A stretch of DNA of 64,000 nt, taken from the NCBI RefSeq assembly GCF_001618425.1, contig NZ_BDCU01000041.1, forward strand, positions 124,001 to 188,000, read 5' to 3'. The notes under the pieces were generated by a model, which did no database searches, was not told the DNA's origin, and worked only from the letters and a program-made list of their open reading frames with translations. Shown piece after piece: positions 60,092-64,000 of the stretch. The stretch is from Nocardia fusca NBRC 14340 (GTDB taxonomy: Bacteria; Actinomycetota; Actinomycetes; Mycobacteriales; Mycobacteriaceae). Position numbers and translations under genes: made by a program. Numbering within the stretch: position 1 is the first letter of the stretch; each line of letters begins with the position of its first letter.

Positions 60092-61588
60092 ATGAGCAGC
60101 GACCCCCGAATTCGCACTACGGCCGGAACAGTCCGGGGAAGGTGGGAAGACGCCGTCGCGGTCTTCCGGGGCATCCCGTACGCCGAGCCGCCGTTCGGTG
60201 CGCTGCGTTTCATGGCGCCCGTCCGGGCGCGTCCATGGGACGGCACCCAGAACGCCTGGGAGTACGGTCCCCCGGTCCCCCAAGCCGGTATCGCGACGTC
60301 GATGTCCGGTGATCGAGCCCCCGACTGCCTGACGCTCAATGTCTGGACTCCCGATCCCGGTGCCGCCGGGCTGCCGGTGCTGGTGTGGATCCATGGCGGC
60401 GGCTATCAGGAGGGCACCTCGGCCAACCCGCACGCCGACGGGACGACGCCGGCCAGGTCAGGCGCGGTGGTGGTCAGCCTGAACTATCGCGTCGGGGTCG
60501 AGGGTTTCGCCCACATGATCGGAGCACCGGCCAACCGCGGAATCCTCGACCAGATCGCCGCCCTGCGGTGGGTTCAGGACAATATCGCCGCGTTCGGGGG
60601 GAATCCGGGCAACGTCACCGTCTTCGGTCAGTCCGCCGGCGCGGGATGCATCGCCGCGCTGCTGGGCATGCCGGCCGCGGCGGGGCTGTTCCGCCGCGCC
60701 ATCCCGCAGAGCGTGCCGGGTACCTTCTTCGCCCCGGAGCTCGCGGCCGCGATCACCGCGGCGATCGCGGCCGAGGCCGGTGCCCGAGCGACCGTCGAAG
60801 AAATGGCCGCCATCGACCCGCGCATCCTGGTCGACGCCGAGAACACGATTTTGGAAAAGATGCCCGCGTTCGGCGAAACGTGGGGGCCGATGGCCTTGAC
60901 GCCGTCACCGTTCTCACCTGTCGTCGATGGTGACATCCTGCCCGCGGCACCATGGCCGGCGCTCGCCGCCGGTGCCGCACGAGACATCGACCTGCTCGTG
61001 GGCCATACCCGAGACGAATACCGGCTGTTCAACACCCGGCTCGGCACCGAGATGACCGACGAGGAGGTGGACACCACCCTTGGGTGGCTCGCGCCCGGAT
61101 CCGACGGCAGCCGCCGTTATCGCGGCGCGTATCCCGAGGCCACCCCCGCCGAGCTGTACGAACTCGTCCACGCCGACGCGCTGTTCCGGATGCCCACCCT
61201 GCATCTCGCCCAAGCGCAGCAGGCGGGGGGCGGCTCCGCCTGGCTCTATGAACTGTGCTGGAGTTTCAACCGCGAGCAGGGCGCCTCCCACAGCCTCGAC
61301 TTCCTGCTCGTGTTCGGCACACTCGGTCCCGACGACATCCGCGCCCACCGGTCCGCGCATCCGGACGCCGCCGACCAGGTCACCGCCGTCTCCCGGCGGA
61401 TGCGCACCGACTGGCTGGACTTCGCCACCCACGGAAACCCCGGCTGGCCCCGCTACCACCCGGCCGACCGCACCACCCGCGTCTACGACACCGCACCGAC
61501 GACCCGGCCGTACCCCGAGGAGCGCTCACGCCGAATCTGGTCCGACCACCGATTCGGCACCTTGCCCCTACCGGATCCGCGTTCCTGA
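60092..61588 (+). CDS. Type-B carboxylesterase/lipase family protein
   Basis: 498 aa, full length for the family. Seen: FRGIPYAEPPFGALRF (about 25-40), oxyanion loop WIHGGGYQEG (about 94-103), nucleophile Ser181 in FGQSAGAG, an acid residue in HTRDEYRLF (about 307), and the likely His in SHSLDFLLVFG (about 394). No signal peptide, so intracellular. Hydrolyses an ester substrate; could release the acid that the CoA ligases activate, but it has its own transcription unit. Confidence 0.9.
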   Translation: MSSDPRIRTTAGTVRGRWEDAVAVFRGIPYAEPPFGALRFMAPVRARPWDGTQNAWEYGPPVPQAGIATSMSGDRAPDCLTLNVWTPDPGAAGLPVLVWIHGGGYQEGTSANPHADGTTPARSGAVVVSLNYRVGVEGFAHMIGAPANRGILDQIAALRWVQDNIAAFGGNPGNVTVFGQSAGAGCIAALLGMPAAAGLFRRAIPQSVPGTFFAPELAAAITAAIAAEAGARATVEEMAAIDPRILVDAENTILEKMPAFGETWGPMALTPSPFSPVVDGDILPAAPWPALAAGAARDIDLLVGHTRDEYRLFNTRLGTEMTDEEVDTTLGWLAPGSDGSRRYRGAYPEATPAELYELVHADALFRMPTLHLAQAQQAGGGSAWLYELCWSFNREQGASHSLDFLLVFGTLGPDDIRAHRSAHPDAADQVTAVSRRMRTDWLDFATHGNPGWPRYHPADRTTRVYDTAPTTRPYPEERSRRIWSDHRFGTLPLPDPRS

Positions 61589-61629
61589 GCGTCCTCGACA
61601 CGCTGCCGGCCGGTGTCCCGGCCACTGCT

Positions 61630-62424
61630 TCAGACGAGGGGGTTGGTCGAGAAGTCGACCTGACGCCGGGCGTTGGACAGCGTGGTCACCACGCAGGTGC
61701 CGACGGCCCCGGTGCGGTCGTACAGGGTGGCGGCGCCGATGGAGATCCCGGCCGAGGCGATGATGTTGTCGGCGCGCAGGCCGAGTTCGTAGCCGGTCGG
61801 GAGCCGCGAAAGGTTCACCGTCACATCGGCGTTGATGTAACCCGCGCCCTCGGTTCCCCAGTGACACAGGTGGTTGGTGGCGTCGCCCATGATCGCGGCG
61901 CGCTGGAACGGGGTGATCGGCTCGCCCGCGATCAGCGGCGGCAGGCTCTGCCAGGTGACCTTGCGGTCGGCGTTCTGATTCGCGCCGAAATCGGCGGTCC
62001 AGTCGCGGTCACCGCTTTTGAACAGCGGCGGGGAGCCCTCCGGGGACATACAGCCCTCGGCGGGAACAGGCAGCTTCTCGGCCGGACTCCATACCTGCCC
62101 CGGCGGTTCGGCGCCGGGAGTCAAGAACACGGCGCAGGCCCGGGCCCGGTCTCGGCCATCCTGTACCAGTGCGGTGTCGGCGACGGTGATCCGGGAGCCG
62201 CGGCGGACCACGGTGGTGCGCATATCGAACGGCGCGTTGAGCACCGGCCGATAGAGATCCACGGTGAGCCGGGCCGGAACGAAGTCGTCGGGGCAGTACC
62301 CCTCCAGCTCCCGGGCGAGCAGACCACACACTCCCGTTCCACTGAGGTTCGCCGGCGCCCACGGGCTGATCGCCAGCTTCTCCGCGACGAGCCGATCGCC
62401 TTGCCATTCGAAGAAGCTCACCAT
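61630..62424 (-). CDS. Acyl-CoA thioesterase-like protein (TesB/4HBT_3 type)
   Basis: 264 aa from ATG 62424 (MVSFFEWQGDRL); longer readings lack family wording. Two hot-dog halves: SPWAPANLSGTGVCGLLARELE with DLYRPV (about 21-56), and a C-terminal half around FQRAAIMGDATNHLCHWG (about 173-190) and NADVTVNLSRLP. Such proteins cleave acyl-CoA to free acid and CoA. It may recover CoA from stalled intermediates. It converges with the esterase (41-bp gap). Confidence 0.8.
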   Translation of the reverse strand: MVSFFEWQGDRLVAEKLAISPWAPANLSGTGVCGLLARELEGYCPDDFVPARLTVDLYRPVLNAPFDMRTTVVRRGSRITVADTALVQDGRDRARACAVFLTPGAEPPGQVWSPAEKLPVPAEGCMSPEGSPPLFKSGDRDWTADFGANQNADRKVTWQSLPPLIAGEPITPFQRAAIMGDATNHLCHWGTEGAGYINADVTVNLSRLPTGYELGLRADNIIASAGISIGAATLYDRTGAVGTCVVTTLSNARRQVDFSTNPLV

Positions 62425-62607
62425 CTGTAGTCGGTCCCCCTTCGGAATCCTGCTCTGACGCACGGGAATGGAACACGTTACCGGCTCGGCACCGACCGGG
62501 CAGGCCGACCCGGTACCCGCAGCTTCTACCACGACACCTGCGGCTTTCGGACCACCGCCGCCGGTCTGGTGCGATTGAACTGACCTCGAGCAGGCTTCCG
62601 GGTGTGC

Positions 62608-63081
62608 TCACCGTTTGACCACCATCTCCAATCCCGCCCGGAACGGCAGAGTCTGGGCGAGCAGGCCGTTGGCGGGGTCCTCGATGAGGGCGAACGCATC
62701 GCGGTAGTCCTCCCGATGCCCCTCGGTGTTGTCGATCAGCACAACGCCGCCGGGCCGCAGTCTCGGTGCGATCATTTCGAGCGCCGGCCGCGCCAGCACC
62801 GGCCAGATATCGATCAACGCGAGATCGAGTGGCGCTTCCAGATCGGCCAGCGGCGCGCGGATATCCCCCACGCGTAGATCGATCACACTCTGCAAACCCG
62901 CGCGGCGGAAATGTTCCCGGGCGACCGCGGCTTTGGCGGGTTCGATCTCGGTGCCTACCACGGTGCCCGCGCCGCCGTCGCTTTCGGTCACCAGACGCAC
63001 CGCCTGCGCCAGGTAGAGCGTCGACACACCATGGGATGTGCCGACCTCCACCACCCGGCGGGCTCGCATGGCCAGGCACAA
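62608..63081 (-). CDS. Class I SAM-dependent methyltransferase, 5'-truncated
   Basis: 157 aa from TTG 63081 (ATG 63069 also possible). Motif I VVEVGTSHGVSTLYLAQAV (about 10-28), VVGTEIEPAKAAVAREHF, DLALIDIWP and GGVVLIDNTE are typical of catechol-O-methyltransferase-like enzymes. The fold should have 40-60 residues before motif I; here the frame hits a stop at about 63130, so the N-terminus is probably lost. Between it and the sigma-factor gene (63082-63195) no gene is seen. Confidence 0.65.
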   Translation of the reverse strand: MCLAMRARRVVEVGTSHGVSTLYLAQAVRLVTESDGGAGTVVGTEIEPAKAAVAREHFRRAGLQSVIDLRVGDIRAPLADLEAPLDLALIDIWPVLARPALEMIAPRLRPGGVVLIDNTEGHREDYRDAFALIEDPANGLLAQTLPFRAGLEMVVKR

Positions 63082-63195
63082 CCGGTGGCACAGCGACGAC
63101 CGAGGTGGTTCACACAGTCGAGAGACTACTCACGGCAACGCGATAGGGCCCGAAGGCGGGCTGCCACTGCGGCGTGGGTTCGGGCGCGAGATCGC

Positions 63196-64000
63196 TCAAT
63201 CGGCCGGTGGACGCCGACGCCGATCGAGTCGGTCGGCTTTGTCGCGCAGGTAGCGCTGTTCGGCTTGGTTGCCGGTCAGGTCGGCGGCGCGGCGGAAGAG
63301 CTCGGCCGCGGTGGTGCCGTCGCCGGTCTGCTGGAGGAGGTGCGCGCGTACAGCGTGTTCGCGTTGCCGGGTGAGGGGATTGCGGTCCAGGTGGTGGTGT
63401 CGATCGAGGTCGTCGAGCAGGGCGAGACCGCGGGCGGGCCCGTAGGCGTGGGCGACGGCCACGACGCGGGCGAGCCGGACGGGCGGGGTGGGAGTGAGGC
63501 GTTCGAGCCACAGGTAGAGCATCGCGATCTGCGGCCAGTCGGTCCGGCCCGGTTCGGCGGCGGCGTGCACCGCGGCGATGGCGGCCTGGAGTTGGTATGG
63601 GCCGGCCGGACCGCGGTTCCAGACACCATCGATGAGTGCGGTTCCCTCATCGATCAGTTCGCGGTCCCACCGAGTGGCGTCCTGTTCCGCGAGGGGTATC
63701 AGTTCGCCGGCGTCGGTGCGTGCCGCGCGGCGGGATTCGGTGAGCAGCATGAGTGCGAGCAGGCCGGTCACTTCCGCGTCGTCGGGGTCGGTGGCGTGCA
63801 GCATTCGGGTCAGACGGATGGCCTCGCCGGTGAGATCGACCCGGGTGAGATCGGCTCCGGCGGTGGCGGTGTAGCCCTCGTTGAAGATGAGGTAGAGCAC
63901 GCGCAGGACTGCGGTCATCCGACTGTCGCGGTCGCTGTCGGTGGGTGGGGTGAAGCGGGCGCCGGCCTTGGCGAGTTGTTGTTTGGCGCGACTGATCCGG
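63196..64000 (-). CDS. ECF RNA polymerase sigma factor, DUF6596 (ECF42-like) type, 5' end outside window
   Basis: About 268 residues visible; reading continues past the right edge. The visible part follows the sigma4 region (ISRAKQQLAKAGARF at the edge) and is the long C-terminal extension: RVLYLIFNEGYTATAG, DLTGEAIRLTRML, GLLALMLLTESRRAAR, YQLQAAIAAVHA, and a TPR-like ARGLALLDDLDRHHHL. This extension defines DUF6596 sigma factors, usually paired with YciI-like (DGPF) genes, which would lie beyond this window. Confidence 0.85.
   Translation of the reverse strand, partial: RISRAKQQLAKAGARFTPPTDSDRDSRMTAVLRVLYLIFNEGYTATAGADLTRVDLTGEAIRLTRMLHATDPDDAEVTGLLALMLLTESRRAARTDAGELIPLAEQDATRWDRELIDEGTALIDGVWNRGPAGPYQLQAAIAAVHAAAEPGRTDWPQIAMLYLWLERLTPTPPVRLARVVAVAHAYGPARGLALLDDLDRHHHLDRNPLTRQREHAVRAHLLQQTGDGTTAAELFRRAADLTGNQAEQRYLRDKADRLDRRRRPPAD

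Overview
The window is GC-rich actinobacterial DNA, most likely from a mycolic-acid group genus such as Nocardia or a close relative. Pointers are the very high GC third positions, GTG starts, F420-type enzymes, a DUF3556 membrane protein, P450s paired with 3Fe-4S ferredoxins, and many FadE/FadD-type genes. No rRNA, tRNA, CRISPR array, transposase or phage gene was seen.

Most of the window is one large catabolic region. It encodes five AMP-forming acyl-CoA ligases, seven acyl-CoA dehydrogenase genes (six of them in three side-by-side pairs), four crotonases, three CoA-transferases, several SDR and MDR oxidoreductases, two P450-ferredoxin pairs, an aldehyde dehydrogenase, two amidohydrolases, a hot-dog dehydratase and a Zn-ribbon/thiolase-like fusion that resembles steroid side-chain retro-aldolases. 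Together they could oxidise, CoA-activate and beta-oxidise an alicyclic, terpenoid or steroid-like acid. The substrate cannot be read from the sequence.

Layout. 1-6.5 kb: crotonase diverging from ligase/amidohydrolase operons, ending at a perfect 36-bp palindrome. 6.7-10.1 kb: erythromycin-esterase-like protein diverging from a double-MerR regulator, plus small secreted proteins and a PPOX protein. 10.1-13 kb: CoA-transferase and aldehyde dehydrogenase (minus). 13.2-20.7 kb: SDR, ferredoxin, P450, Zn-ribbon/thiolase, hydrolase, DoxX and two beta-hydroxyacid dehydrogenases (plus). 20.8-27.9 kb: DinB-like protein, MarR, SDR, LLM oxidoreductase and an ACAD pair diverging from P450-ferredoxin. 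28.3-34.9 kb: a less ordered patch with an orphan P450 lacking ExxR, decayed genes, a small two-gene unit, an alcohol dehydrogenase, a DJ-1 protein and a scar copy of a CoA-transferase/crotonase pair. 34.9-39.5 kb: overlapping DUF3556, FAD-oxidoreductase and PucR genes. 39.3-55 kb: CoA-transferase operon, ligase-SDR operon, acrylyl-CoA reductase/dehydratase/ligase operon and a five-gene ACAD operon. 55.1-60 kb: TetR regulator diverging from ACAD-phosphotransferase-crotonase-MDR. 60-64 kb: esterase, thioesterase, truncated methyltransferase and a partial ECF sigma factor.

Two threads tie the region together. A 15-bp palindrome, RAGAATnnnATTCTY, recurs in eight promoter regions; in seven it lies beside a second, usually weaker copy 21-22 bp away. 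One pair covers the start of the only TetR gene, which suggests a dispersed local regulon. A 75-bp repeat with 9-bp inverted ends sits exactly at gene starts in three places (one a tandem triple), supplying N-terminal codons and, in two places, ATGA stop-start overlaps.
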